Assembly (NCBI GenBank): GCA_035280425.1
Contig: DATEFW010000016.1
Coordinates: 123,901-187,900, forward strand
Origin: QHXW01 sp035280425
Lineage (GTDB): Bacteria > Acidobacteriota > Terriglobia > Bryobacterales > Bryobacteraceae
Length of the DNA: 64,000 bases
Direction: 5' to 3'
Numbering within the stretch: the stretch's first letter is position 1; each line of letters begins with the position of its first letter. A program made the position numbers and the translations under genes. The notes under the pieces are model-generated. The model saw nothing but the letters and a program-made list of their open reading frames with translations. It did no database searches and was not told where the DNA came from. Positions 33,658 to 43,233 of the stretch are shown in pieces.

Positions 33658-33780
33658 CGATTCGCCATCACAACACGCCGGGGCAGGCTTTGCAAGTCGG
33701 CAATCCTCGACAATTCTGATCACCCACCCGTTTTCCGCGCTATAATCTCCGGCACACCACGCTGGCTGAGGAGGTGCTCT

Positions 33781-35199
33781 ATGCGCTATGCCCTGATGCT
33801 GTGCGTCGCCGTGGCCTGCGCGCAGGACTGGCCGCGTTTCCGCGGTCCGAACGGTTCGGGTGTGTCTGAGTCAACCGGATTACCCGCCGAAATAGCTCCG
33901 AAGAAGAATCTTCTCTGGCGCGTGGAAGTTCCGTTGGGCCGGTCTTCTCCCATCGTGGTGAACAACCGAGTCTATTTAACCGGGGTTACGGGGGAAAAGC
34001 TCGTTGTCCTGGCGTTCGATAGCCAGTCCGGCAGGAAGATCTGGCAGCGCGATTTTTCGCCGGGCAACCGGAACCATATCTTCGTCGGCAACGATACATC
34101 TACCCCTACGGCCGCCTCCGACGGCGAAAACATCTATGTTTTCTTCCCGGATCTCGGCCTGATCTCGCTGGACCCCGCCGGTGAGCAGCGGTGGCTGGTT
34201 AAGCTCGGGCCTTTTGACAGCTTCTACGGCGTATCGTCTTCTCCCATCGTAGACGGCGAAGTCGTCGCCCTGGTCTGCGATCAGCGCAGTGGATCGTTCG
34301 CCAGCGCCTTCCACAAGAATTCCGGCCGTGTGCTCTGGCGCGCCGAAAGAAGGCAGGGAGTAACGGAAGCCTATTCGACTCCCGCCATCTACGCGCCAGC
34401 CGATGGAAAGCGCCAGTTGATCGTGACCGGGGCTTACCGCGTGGATGGATATGACCTGGAGACCGGCGAAAACCTTTGGTGGATCGGCAGACAGGGCAAT
34501 TATCCCATCGGCTCCCCGGTGCTGCTCGGCGATCTCGTGGTGGCGGTTGGCACGGGAGGCGACACGCCCGAATACCCGTCGTTCGATGCCCTGCTTGCAC
34601 AGCTCGACGCCAACAAAGACGGAAAATTATCGCGCGAAGAGTTTAGCAAGGACCCCCTGATAAGAGATCACTTCGGATGGGTGGATACGAACAAAGATGA
34701 CATCATCACCCGCGCCGAGTGGGACCAGAAATTGAAAGAGAGCGTCAGCGAGCACGGCGTAACCGGCAGTCGGATTGGCGGGACGGGCGACCGGACCGCA
34801 TCGAATCTCATCTGGCGAAATACGAAGTCGTTCTCGAACATCACCAGTCCGTTGATTTACCGCGGCGTTCTTTACCTGGTGAAGAACGGGGGCATCGTCA
34901 CCAGCCTCGATCCCCAAACCGGCGCGGTGCTCAAGGCCGGAAGAACCCCGGATGCCATCGACGAATACTTCGCCTCCCCGGTTGCTGCAGACGGCAAAGT
35001 TTTCCTGCTGAGCCATTCCGGCAAAGTGACCGTCCTCAAAGCCGGTCCCCAGTGGGAAGTGCTGTCGGTCGGCGATCTCGAGGAGACGGCACAGGCCACC
35101 CCCGCCATCAGCCACGGCCGGATTTACATTCGCACGCACAAAGCACTGTACTCGTTCGGCGCGCCTTCCACCGCTCAAACCAGCGGCGCGCGATACTGA
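33781..35199 (+). CDS. Secreted PQQ-like beta-propeller with inserted EF-hands
   Basis: 472 residues from ATG 33781, where GGAGG stands ten bases ahead; the longer frame from 33607 is rejected. A short signal (MRYALMLCVAVACAQ) is followed by WPRFRGPNGSGVSES, the usual entry to PQQ-like propellers. Blades include VYLTGVTGEKLVVLAFD, KIWQRDFSPG and VDGYDLETGENLWWIG. Two calcium-type EF-hand loops, DANKDGKLSREEF (about 276-288) and DTNKDDIITRAEW (about 302-314), sit between propeller blades. It is likely an exported structural or binding propeller, not a dehydrogenase. TATAAT lies at 33741-33746, but no good -35 was found. Confidence 0.88.
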   Translation: MRYALMLCVAVACAQDWPRFRGPNGSGVSESTGLPAEIAPKKNLLWRVEVPLGRSSPIVVNNRVYLTGVTGEKLVVLAFDSQSGRKIWQRDFSPGNRNHIFVGNDTSTPTAASDGENIYVFFPDLGLISLDPAGEQRWLVKLGPFDSFYGVSSSPIVDGEVVALVCDQRSGSFASAFHKNSGRVLWRAERRQGVTEAYSTPAIYAPADGKRQLIVTGAYRVDGYDLETGENLWWIGRQGNYPIGSPVLLGDLVVAVGTGGDTPEYPSFDALLAQLDANKDGKLSREEFSKDPLIRDHFGWVDTNKDDIITRAEWDQKLKESVSEHGVTGSRIGGTGDRTASNLIWRNTKSFSNITSPLIYRGVLYLVKNGGIVTSLDPQTGAVLKAGRTPDAIDEYFASPVAADGKVFLLSHSGKVTVLKAGPQWEVLSVGDLEETAQATPAISHGRIYIRTHKALYSFGAPSTAQTSGARY

Positions 35200-35205
35200 G
35201 TCTCG

Positions 35206-35985
35206 GTGGATTTCCACATCGTCGAAGAAAACCTGCGCCAATCGTTCCGGCTGTTGGCCTCCTCCCGCGCCACCGGAGAAGTGCGCGAGGCCCCCGGCGT
35301 CACCATCGCCTCGGCCGGCGTGACATTTCAGATGTTCAATGCTGCATTTCTCTCTTCACCGGTCGCCGGACACCGCGAGCTCGACCGCCGCGTCGTCACT
35401 GCACAGACGCACTTCGGCGCCCGAGGCCTCAGTTGGTCTTACTGGGTCTGCGAGGACTGGCTGGATCCGCGCGCGCGCCGCTCTGTGAAAGACATTTTCA
35501 AGCGCCGCGGCCTCTATCTCGCTACAGTCCTGCCCGGCATGGCGGCCGAAAAGCTCGCCGCGCCCGTAAGGCCGTTGCCCCCGCTCGAAGTTCGCCCCGT
35601 CGCTGACGATGCCACCTGGTCCGCCTTCTGCCGGATCGGCGCGCTTTGCTTCAACCTCCCGATCGAGTGGTTTCAGGAAGTCTTCGACCAGCGCCGCGTC
35701 TGGGAAAGCGGCTTCACCGGATTCGTGGGTTATCTCAAAGGTGAGCCGGTCTCGACTGCCGCCACGGTAATTGCCGGCGGCGCCGTCGGCATCTATAACG
35801 TCGCCACCATCCCCGGCCACCAGCATTCCGGCTGCGGAGAAGCCGTGATGCGCCACGCACTTGCCCACGCACGCGAACGCCACGGCATCCAGCAGACCAT
35901 TTTGCAGTCTACCGCGCAAGGTTTCCACCTTTACCGCCGCATGGGCTATACCCCTGTCACCAACGTAGCTGTGTACTCCTCTTAG
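35206..35985 (+). CDS. GNAT-family N-acetyltransferase
   Basis: 259 residues from GTG 35206, six bases after the propeller stop. The C-terminal half (about 125-259) is a GNAT domain: FVGYLKGEPVSTAATVIAGG, VGIYNVATIPGHQHSGCGEA with the acetyl-CoA loop in variant form, and ILQSTAQGFHLYRRMGYTPV. The N-terminal 120 residues look like a degenerate first GNAT repeat. It transfers acetyl or acyl groups to an unknown acceptor. Cytosolic, and it may be read from the propeller promoter. Confidence 0.85.
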   Translation: MDFHIVEENLRQSFRLLASSRATGEVREAPGVTIASAGVTFQMFNAAFLSSPVAGHRELDRRVVTAQTHFGARGLSWSYWVCEDWLDPRARRSVKDIFKRRGLYLATVLPGMAAEKLAAPVRPLPPLEVRPVADDATWSAFCRIGALCFNLPIEWFQEVFDQRRVWESGFTGFVGYLKGEPVSTAATVIAGGAVGIYNVATIPGHQHSGCGEAVMRHALAHARERHGIQQTILQSTAQGFHLYRRMGYTPVTNVAVYSS

Positions 35986-36066
35986 CCCAAGCGGTGTCCA
36001 GTCCACCCTGACCCGCTGCCTACAGTTTCCGCCTGTCCCGCCGATAGATGTACAGATGGAGCTGGA

Positions 36067-36924
36067 ATGAGTGCTCTCAAAGAACTGCACGAGGTCGAGC
36101 GGCCCTGGGCGCTCAGTACCCCGCCGCCGTTTCCCGGTGTCGCGATGAAAGTCCTCGAAGTGCTCGGACGCGAGGACGTGGATGTCCGGGAAGTAGTGCG
36201 CTGGATTCAGGCGGACCCGGTGTTCGCCGGAGAAATGTTGCGCGTCGCCAACTCGGCATTATTCAGCTTTTCGGGGCAGATCCGCAGCGTGCATCACGCC
36301 ACTCTCACGCTGGGCTTGGATTTCGTCAAGGCGCTGGCGGTCACCGTGGGCCTGCGCAGTTACGTGAAATCCGCGATGAAGCTCCCGGTTCTGCGCCGTT
36401 GCTGGACGCACAGCCTGGCTTGCGCCGTGCTCTCTCAGGAACTCGCTACTGCCTGTTTCTTGAAGGGCGACGAAGCCTATACGGCCGGCCTGTTGCACGA
36501 TCTCGGCCGCCTCGGCCTGCTGGCCGCGTATCCGGTCGAGTACGCCAATCTGCTCTCCGTTGCCGTGGATTACTCCTTCGATGTCCTGCATTGCGAGCGC
36601 GACTTGTTCGACATCGATCATTGCCAGGCCGGCGCGTGGCTCGCCGAGCAGTGGAAGCTGCCTGCGGAAATTGCCGGCATTGCCGCGCACCATCACGAAG
36701 ACCCGGAGACGCCGGATCGCGAGCGGAAGCCCGACCTGCTGAATATCATTCGCCTGGGATGCCGGCTCGCCGATGCATTGGGCTTTGGCGTCGTCGAAGC
36801 GCGCCAAAATTTGACCGTGGATCAGGTCCTCGCGCATCTGCCCGAAGCCGCACGCCTCCGCTTCCCGGCCGACGTGCCCGTTCTCGAAGGGCGCATCAGC
36901 GAGCGCATCCAGGCCATCAGCTAG
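36067..36924 (+). CDS. HDOD-domain signalling protein
   Basis: 285 residues. The HDOD domain covers about 15-220: PFPGVAMKVLEVL, IQADPVFAGEMLRVANSALF, the divergent HD-like LLHDLGRLGLL and AGIAAHHHED. HDOD proteins are related to HD phosphohydrolases but usually lack full metal sites and act as regulators in signalling or chemotaxis-type pathways. This protein is a stand-alone HDOD without an attached receiver or GGDEF domain. It is convergent with hutH. No partner is visible. Confidence 0.88.
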   Translation: MSALKELHEVERPWALSTPPPFPGVAMKVLEVLGREDVDVREVVRWIQADPVFAGEMLRVANSALFSFSGQIRSVHHATLTLGLDFVKALAVTVGLRSYVKSAMKLPVLRRCWTHSLACAVLSQELATACFLKGDEAYTAGLLHDLGRLGLLAAYPVEYANLLSVAVDYSFDVLHCERDLFDIDHCQAGAWLAEQWKLPAEIAGIAAHHHEDPETPDRERKPDLLNIIRLGCRLADALGFGVVEARQNLTVDQVLAHLPEAARLRFPADVPVLEGRISERIQAIS

Positions 36925-36964
36925 AGAATCTCGGGACTTCGCCACACGCAGCCGCACCGGGCCG

Positions 36965-38467
36965 CTACAGCACTGCCGCCACCACCAGCGCGCCTTCTCC
37001 AATCAAGCGCTCCACCGCCGCAATCTCCGCCGAGAGCGGATGATCGCCCTCTGCCGGAGGACACGCTGCGCGAATTCGCTCCCGCGCCCGCTCGAGCGGC
37101 GCGCTGGATTTAAGCGGCCGCAGAAAATCGAGCGCGCGCGCCGCGGCGAGCGCTTCGATCGCAATGACCGCGCGTGTGTTCCGCACCACCCGCTTCCATT
37201 TAAGCGCCGCCGTCATCCCCATGCTCACGAAATCTTCTTTGTTGCCGCTCGTGGTGATCGATCCCGGTGAGGCCGGCGTGGCGAGCACCCGGTTCTCGGC
37301 CACCAGCGCCGCCGCCGTCACTTGCGCCATCATCAGGCCCGATTCGAGCCCCGCATGCTTGGCGAGAAACGGCGGCAAATCCTCATTGAGCGCCGGATTC
37401 ACCAGCCGGTCGATCCGCCTTTCGGAAATTCCCGCCAGCGCAGTGAGCGCGATCGCCAGGTAATCCAGCTGTAGCGCCACTGGCTCCCCGTGAAAATTTC
37501 CGCCGGATAAAACTTCTCCGTCAATCACCAGCGGATTGTCGGTCGCGGAATTGAGTTCAATCGAAAAGACGCGCCGCGCTTCGGCCAGCGTGTCGCGCAC
37601 CGCTCCGTGCACCTGCGGAGCGCACCGCAGCGAATAGGCATCCTGCACGCGCCGGCAGCTCACATGCGATGCGCGAATCTCGCTGCCTTCGAGCAATCGC
37701 AGTAAATGCGCCGCGCTCGCCGCCTGCCCCGGATGCGGCCGCACCGCGTGCAGCTTTTCTTCAAATGCCCGCGGAGTGCCGCGCAGCGCGTCGAGCGTCA
37801 ACGCGCACACCACCTCCGCCGAATCCGCCAGAGTCTCCGCCGCCGCCAGCTCGAGACAGCCGATCGCCAGCATGGCCTGCGTCCCGTTCACGAGCGAAAT
37901 GCCTTCTTTGGACTCGAGCGTGAGCGGCTCGATTTCGGCCAGCCGCAGAGCTTCCCCGCCCGCCATCCGCGCGCCCGAAAATTCTGCTTCACCCTCGCCG
38001 ATCAGCACCAGGGCCATGTGCGCCAGCGGCGCCAGATCGCCCGATGCCCCCACGCTTCCCTGCGAAGGAACCACCGGCGTAACGCCCCGCTCGAGCATCT
38101 GGCACAGCCGGTCCGCAACCAGCGGGCGAATTCCCGAAAATCCCTTGGCTAGCACGTTGGCGCGTACCAGCATCATGGCGCGCACTTCTTCGCGCGTCAA
38201 AGGATCGCCCGTGCCCGCCGCGTGCGAGCGAACGACGTTGCGTTGCAGCTTGTTGAGGTCTTCCGGTGGAACCCGTACATCCGCCAGCAGTCCGACTCCC
38301 GTGTTGACTCCGTATACCGGAGCCTCGCCCGCCGCCAGCTCGTCGACTACGGCGCGCGAGCGCAGCATCTTCTGGACGGCGTCAGGTGCGATCGCCGCCC
38401 GGTCCCGCCCGCACGCCACCGCGACAACTTGTTCGATGGTCAGCCCGCCGCCATCGAGAGTAACCAT
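36965..38467 (-). CDS. hutH: Histidine ammonia-lyase
   Basis: 500 residues, the usual HAL length. The MIO prosthetic group forms from Ala141-Ser142-Gly143 in GSVGASGDLAPLAH. The other hallmarks are present: YGVNTGVG (52-59), SLVNGTQAM, NSATDNPL and PASPGSITTSGNKEDFVSMG. The enzyme deaminates histidine to urocanate, first step of the Hut pathway. No hutU, hutI or hutG lies in the window, so the rest of the pathway is elsewhere or the substrate is a related aromatic amino acid. It is cytosolic and appears intact. Confidence 0.94.
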   Translation of the reverse strand: MVTLDGGGLTIEQVVAVACGRDRAAIAPDAVQKMLRSRAVVDELAAGEAPVYGVNTGVGLLADVRVPPEDLNKLQRNVVRSHAAGTGDPLTREEVRAMMLVRANVLAKGFSGIRPLVADRLCQMLERGVTPVVPSQGSVGASGDLAPLAHMALVLIGEGEAEFSGARMAGGEALRLAEIEPLTLESKEGISLVNGTQAMLAIGCLELAAAETLADSAEVVCALTLDALRGTPRAFEEKLHAVRPHPGQAASAAHLLRLLEGSEIRASHVSCRRVQDAYSLRCAPQVHGAVRDTLAEARRVFSIELNSATDNPLVIDGEVLSGGNFHGEPVALQLDYLAIALTALAGISERRIDRLVNPALNEDLPPFLAKHAGLESGLMMAQVTAAALVAENRVLATPASPGSITTSGNKEDFVSMGMTAALKWKRVVRNTRAVIAIEALAAARALDFLRPLKSSAPLERARERIRAACPPAEGDHPLSAEIAAVERLIGEGALVVAAVL

Positions 38468-38540
38468 AAATCACGATGGTAGCCGTGAACGCGTGCGAAT
38501 GCACGTGAAACCCGGGCTATCCGCGGAATCCGCCGCCGCG

Positions 38541-39332
38541 TCACGCGCGCGCCGGGACCTCCCGAGCTGTAATTTCGTATTGGAATTTTTCCGGATCGAG
38601 GCTGTCCAGCCGCCCCTCCGCCGTTTCCGCCTGCGGATACATCAGAAACCCGACTGCGGGCCCGCTCGAACCCGGCAGCTTCACATCGTGCGCGAAGTTG
38701 TAGGCCATCCAGTTCATCTCCCACGAACCGAACAGACGCGCGCGCGCCTGCCGGACCTTCTCGTCGTCCAGCGGCCGGTTTCCGGGCGGCTCCTCCAGCA
38801 TCACCTTGCGCACGTCCGCCGGATCCACCGCAATCCAGCCGCGACCCTCGAGATACACCTCCGCGCGGCAATGTTGCGCCTTGGTCACGTTGTCGGAGGA
38901 AGCGCCCAGGCTCTTGTACCCCAATTGGGACTTCGCGACGCGAATCCCGTATACATCCCGCGCCGGCAGCCTGGCGGCGCGCGCCAGCCCGACGTAGAGC
39001 GCGTTCAAGTCCGCGCATTTTCCGCCCAGATCTTTCGATTCCAGCATGAACCGGATATTGCCGAGCCCGCATCCGCGCGTCTTGGGGTTCCGGTGGGTGT
39101 TCTCCACGATCCACTCGTAAATCGCGCGCGCTTTTTCGAGATCCGTGCCCGCGTTTTTGATGATCCTGTCCGCCGTCTCCTTGACGATGCCGTCCGTCGG
39201 CAGCAGCTTCGTGGGCTGCAAAAAATATTTCAATTCAGCGGGATTCGCTTCTTGTGCTGCGTGCCGCGCCGAGAGGTCGGCCGTCCAGTCGCGCGTCTCA
39301 ACCTGGCTGGTGACCGTCAGGACCGGCCGGAC
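38541..39332 (-). pseudogene. Transglutaminase-like gene lacking its 5' part
   Basis: The frame from 39332 reads VRPVLTVTSQVETRDWTADL and on into LPTDGIVKETADRI; the first plausible start inside is TTG 39233 (230 residues). The catalytic core is intact: GGKCADLNALYVGLARAARL with the Cys, QHCRAEVYLEGRGWIAVDPA with the His and Asp, and the ending FQYEITAREVPA. Relatives carry a signal peptide and about 150 residues before this point; here an in-frame stop at 39333-39335 and a HigB fragment replace them. A truncated protein might still be made, but not exported. Probably inactivated. Confidence 0.7.
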
Positions 39333-39385
39333 TCACGCTCCGTCTCGACGAGCGCCAATCGCTTGTCCCTAAATTCAACGTCCAT
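39317..39385 (-). pseudogene. 5' remnant of a HigB/RelE-type toxin gene
   Basis: ATG 39383-39385 starts a 22-codon frame MDVEFRDKRLALVETERESG, which matches the typical N-terminus of HigB-like toxins (xxFRDKxLALxETDR) and then stops at 39317. The rest of the toxin and any antitoxin are gone; the frame runs straight into the transglutaminase remnant. Its promoter (TTGACG, 16 bases, TACCTT) and a palindrome remain upstream. Confidence 0.6.
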
Positions 39386-39441
39386 CAATAACGCTCGTCT
39401 ATTCAAAAGGTAGCAGAACTTTTTGCCGCGTCAACATCTAC

Positions 39442-39458
39442 TTAACGTAATGCGTTAA
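39442..39458. promoter_or_regulatory. Palindrome upstream of the HigB remnant
   Basis: TTAACG-TAATG-CGTTAA is a perfect inverted repeat lying upstream of the -35 box of the HigB remnant, consistent with a leftover antitoxin operator. Confidence 0.4.
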
Positions 39459-39488
39459 TTTGACCTTTATGCTTGACAAATTTAAAAA

Positions 39489-40367
39489 GGTTGTGTCAGG
39501 CATAATGGTCAATATGAACACAGGTTGCCTTCCGAAAAGCGGGCCGCTGTGATTGCCGCCCTTTGCGAAGGGAATTCGATCCGTTCCACTGTTCGCATGA
39601 CTGGCGTTGCCAAGAACACGCTGGTGAAGTTGCTGGTCGAGGTCGGGGCAGCTTGTTCTGAATACATGGACCGGACGCTACGCGGTCTGAAGTGTCGCCG
39701 CATTCAGGTTGACGAAATCTGGTCCTTCGTCGCGGCCAAGGATAAGAATGTCCCTACCGAAAAACAGGGGAAGTTCGGCGTTGGCAGCATCTGGACCTGG
39801 ACGGCTATCGATGCCGAAAGCAAGCTGATCGCCGCATCGTTGGTCGGAACGCGAGACGCAGGAGCAGCCTCGCAGTTTCTTTATGATTTAAGCCAGCGGT
39901 TGAGCAATCGCGTTCAGCTTACCAGCGATGGGCACAAGGCGTATTTGGAAGCCGTGGATTACGCCTTTTCCGGCGACGTGGACTGTGCCATGCTCATGAA
40001 GTTGTACGGGGCCGAAACCAGCGAAGAGCCCGCAGTCTGCATCGGCTGCAAGACGACAGTCATTACAGGCAAGCCCGATCCAAAGCACGTCAGCACCAGC
40101 TACGCAGAACGCCAGAATCTCACGATGCGGATGCAGATGCGCAGATTCACCAGATTGACGAATGCATTCTCCAAGAAGGTCGAAAACCACGTCGCCGCGC
40201 TGGCGCTGTACTTCATGTATTACAACTTTGTACGTATCCACCAGACGCTACGGACGAGTCCGGCGATAGCCGCTGGCGTGACGAATCGGCTGTGGGAAAT
40301 TGCAGATATCGTGGCATTGATCGAAGAACGCGAAAACCGCGAGGATCAGTGAAACTGACCCACTACC
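39489..40367 (+). mobile_element. IS1-family insertion sequence, probably decayed
   Basis: About 880 bases. The left end starts GGTTGTGTCAGG (39489-39500). The right end, read inwards on the minus strand from 40367, is GGTAGTGGGTCAG, an imperfect terminal repeat of the GGT(A/T)GTG kind found in IS1 relatives. No target duplication is visible in the flanking bases. It lies beside the truncated toxin and transglutaminase pieces, so it probably took part in that rearrangement. Confidence 0.6.
39525..40352 (+). CDS. IS1-family DDE transposase
   Basis: 275 residues in the open frame from TTG 39525 (PSEKRAAVIAALCEGNSI). A helix-turn-helix region is followed by RRIQVDEIWSFVAAKDKN (first Asp), the middle motif LTSDGHKAYLEAV (second Asp) and the late VENHVAALALYFMYYNFVRI (Glu), fitting IS1-type DDE transposases. 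An ATG at 39514 with proper upstream bases is out of frame by one base; adding one base between 39516 and 39524 would give the normal MNxxLPSEKRA start. So the 5' end seems frameshifted and activity is doubtful. Confidence 0.8.
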   Translation: MPSEKRAAVIAALCEGNSIRSTVRMTGVAKNTLVKLLVEVGAACSEYMDRTLRGLKCRRIQVDEIWSFVAAKDKNVPTEKQGKFGVGSIWTWTAIDAESKLIAASLVGTRDAGAASQFLYDLSQRLSNRVQLTSDGHKAYLEAVDYAFSGDVDCAMLMKLYGAETSEEPAVCIGCKTTVITGKPDPKHVSTSYAERQNLTMRMQMRRFTRLTNAFSKKVENHVAALALYFMYYNFVRIHQTLRTSPAIAAGVTNRLWEIADIVALIEERENREDQ

Positions 40368-40578
40368 GGATGTCTCTACTTGCTGATCGCGTCCGCTGAT
40401 TCATGCGGTGCTATTTCGATGGGAGTGGCCGACGGCTCGGATCAACGACTCTGGCGGCGCCGTGGAATACTTCCTGGAGTCGGCTGCCGGCCCGGATGGG
40501 ATACTGGCAAGCCTCTTTTGCGCGCAACCGATGACGCAGTCGCGGGAACTTTATACTTCCGATATCATTCTAAAAATT

Positions 40579-43017
40579 ATGTTTTTGAACGACCTGCGCT
40601 ATGCTCTCCGGCTGATGCGGCGCAGCCCTGGCTTCACGGCAGTGGCGGTTCTCTCTCTCGCCCTGGGCATCGGTGCTAACACCGCGATTTACAGCCTCTT
40701 CTACACCATCATGCTCCGTCAACTGCCGGTTGCCCATCCCGAGCAACTGGTGGAGTTTTTGTTCAGCGGCGACCCCAGCCAGGTCCGTGACGATGGCTAT
40801 TGGGATTGGGACCGGTACGAGTACATCCGCGATCACAATCACGTTCTCTCGGCCCTGACGGGCATGTCGTTCGACAATCTGGCCAGCCTGCGAGTGGATG
40901 GGTCTGACCCGCAGACGGTCATCGAAGAGAGCGTCCTGGGAAACTACTTCGAGGTGCTCGGCCTCAAGCCGGCCATCGGCCGCTTGACCACGCCCGATGA
41001 TGTTCCGGCCAGTGGTGAGGGGGAAGCCGCCGTGGTCAGTTGGTCGTGGTGGAATAGCCGATTCCATCGCGATCCATCCATCCTGGGCAAGCGCATCCTC
41101 GTGAACGATCAGCCGAGGACCATCGTCGGTGTGGCGCCGCGCGGGTACTCTGGCCCGCGCGTGGGGTCACGTACCGACGTCTGGGTTCCCTATCAGAAAG
41201 ACACCGTGCGTCTGCTCGCCCGCATCAAACCCGGTGTCACGCGGCAGCAGGCCCAGGCAGAAATGCGTGTGCTGCTCCAGACCCTGGTGGAGCAAAAGGC
41301 CGCGCGTAACCACACCAAGGTCAAGCCGATCCAACTCGATGTGGAGCCGGCGGGCGCCGGATTCGCCCGGGTGCGGGAGCAGTACGGCAAGGCGCTGATG
41401 CTGTTACTGGGAGTGGTCGGATTGCTTCTGCTGCTGGCGTGCATCAACATGGCAAGCCTGCTGCTGGCACGGTCGGCTGGGCGCCAGAGGGAGCTCGCGG
41501 TGCGCGTGGGACTGGGCGCCGGACGGGGCCGGCTGGTCCGGCAGATGCTTACCGAAGCGGTGATGCTGTCCGCCGCCGGGACGTTGGCTGGCATGCTGTT
41601 AGCCTATGCCGGTACGGGCATCCTGGTGCGCATCATGGCGAGCGGCCGGGCGTTCGAGCACATCGACGTGGAAGTGCATCCTGATTTTCAATTGCTGGCG
41701 GTAACGACGGCGATCGGCATTTTTACGGCGTTCCTGTTCGGCCTCGCTCCTGCGATGTATGCCTTCCGCGCCACACCTGCCAACGCGCTGCGGCAGAGTG
41801 GACGCGGCGGCGATACGTGGTTCTGGCGCCTGTTCGGAAGAGCTTTGGTGGCGGCACAGGTGGCGCTCTCGATCTTTCTGGTCACGGGAACCGCGGTCTT
41901 TCTCGCCCACCTGTCCAGACTGCGGAATTTCGAGTTGGGCTTTCGCAGCGACCACGTCCTGCTGATGACTCTCGATCCTGACCACAGCAGTTATAAAAGC
42001 AAACCGTTGGCCGCGCCGTACCAACGGCTTTTGGAACGGCTCCAAAGCATTCCTGGAGTGCGCTCGTCGTCCATCACCGCCTGCACGCCGCTCGAGGGCT
42101 GCGGGACCGGCAGCCGGTTTCTGAACGCCGAGGGATTTGTGGAGCAGCCGGAGCAGCGCCTGCGTCCCGCGATCTACTTTGTTACCCCGCGGTACTTCGA
42201 AACCCTGGGCATCCCGCTGCTTGCCGGCCGCGATTTCAGCCCGCGCGATGTCGGCCATCCGCGAGTGGTCATTATCAGCAACGCCGTGGCGCGGCACTAC
42301 TTCCCGGGACAAAACCCCATCGGCCGGAACATCACCGTCGTTCACGATCCGCAGCCGTTGCCGTTCGGGGACGATCAGCCCTACGAAATTGTCGGAGTGG
42401 CCGGCGATGTCAAACCGTTTGAACTTCGCGACGCTCCATTTCCCACCATGTACTTCGATATGTTCCAGGTGAACCACGTATTCGACGAGTTTCAACTTCG
42501 TACCAGCGCCGACCCGGCCGCTATAGCCGAAACCGCGCGGCGGTTGGTGCGCGAGGCGCTCCCGGATATGCCTGTGACACGCCTGACAACGCTGGCGGCT
42601 CAGGTCGACTCGAATATCGTCCCCGAGCGCCTGATCGCCACCCTGTCGGAGTTCTTCGGCGGCCTAGGCGCCGTGCTGGCGGGCATCGGAATCTACGGGC
42701 TGCTCGCGTTCAGCGTGGCGCGGCGGACGAACGAGATCGGTGTCCGCATGGCGTTGGGCGCGACACCCGGCGACGTCAGCCGCCTTGTGTTGCGCGACAC
42801 CATGGGGTTGCTGTGCGCGGGGCTCGTAGTAGGATCGTTCCTGGTAGTATGGGGCCGGCCGCTGGCCGCCAGCCTGATCCCGGACCTGAAGCCGGCGAGT
42901 GCGGGTCCGCTTGCCTTAGCCGCCGGGGCGATTGCGGCCGTTGCGCTGCTGGCGTCATATGTCCCGGTGCGACGCGCGACTCGCGTGGATCCGATGGAAG
43001 CGCTACGCCATGAGTAG
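40579..43017 (+). CDS. ADOP-family (MacB/FtsX-like) permease
   Basis: 812 residues from ATG 40579 (MFLNDLRYALRLMRRSPGFT), the normal ADOP start; the open frame extends back to 40408 but that leader is not typical. Two halves each contain a MacB-PCD-like extracellular domain and FtsX-like helices: AVAVLSLALGIGANTAIYSL in helix 1, LLLLACINMASLLLARSAGR, ALVAAQVALSIFLVTGTAVF and the closing RRTNEIGVRMALGATPGDVS and ATRVDPMEALRHE. These duplicated permeases are abundant in Acidobacteriota and usually have no dedicated ATPase beside them. No PadR regulator is present; the IS element lies immediately upstream. Confidence 0.9.
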   Translation: MFLNDLRYALRLMRRSPGFTAVAVLSLALGIGANTAIYSLFYTIMLRQLPVAHPEQLVEFLFSGDPSQVRDDGYWDWDRYEYIRDHNHVLSALTGMSFDNLASLRVDGSDPQTVIEESVLGNYFEVLGLKPAIGRLTTPDDVPASGEGEAAVVSWSWWNSRFHRDPSILGKRILVNDQPRTIVGVAPRGYSGPRVGSRTDVWVPYQKDTVRLLARIKPGVTRQQAQAEMRVLLQTLVEQKAARNHTKVKPIQLDVEPAGAGFARVREQYGKALMLLLGVVGLLLLLACINMASLLLARSAGRQRELAVRVGLGAGRGRLVRQMLTEAVMLSAAGTLAGMLLAYAGTGILVRIMASGRAFEHIDVEVHPDFQLLAVTTAIGIFTAFLFGLAPAMYAFRATPANALRQSGRGGDTWFWRLFGRALVAAQVALSIFLVTGTAVFLAHLSRLRNFELGFRSDHVLLMTLDPDHSSYKSKPLAAPYQRLLERLQSIPGVRSSSITACTPLEGCGTGSRFLNAEGFVEQPEQRLRPAIYFVTPRYFETLGIPLLAGRDFSPRDVGHPRVVIISNAVARHYFPGQNPIGRNITVVHDPQPLPFGDDQPYEIVGVAGDVKPFELRDAPFPTMYFDMFQVNHVFDEFQLRTSADPAAIAETARRLVREALPDMPVTRLTTLAAQVDSNIVPERLIATLSEFFGGLGAVLAGIGIYGLLAFSVARRTNEIGVRMALGATPGDVSRLVLRDTMGLLCAGLVVGSFLVVWGRPLAASLIPDLKPASAGPLALAAGAIAAVALLASYVPVRRATRVDPMEALRHE

Positions 43018-43233
43018 GCAGCGAGTACGCCGAGATTATGGCAGCCGCTCTCCGTACCAAGCCCAGTATCACGTCTGCACGCCACGCACACTGGATTACA
43101 GGCGGCAGACATGCTGGCCTGGGCAAGGACCAGAAGCCTGTCATAGGACTATTCCAATAACTGGCGTTTTTGTCGATGAACCATTGATGCGGTCGAAATA
43201 CTCGCGCACGTGATGAGACTGGATGACTATCGA

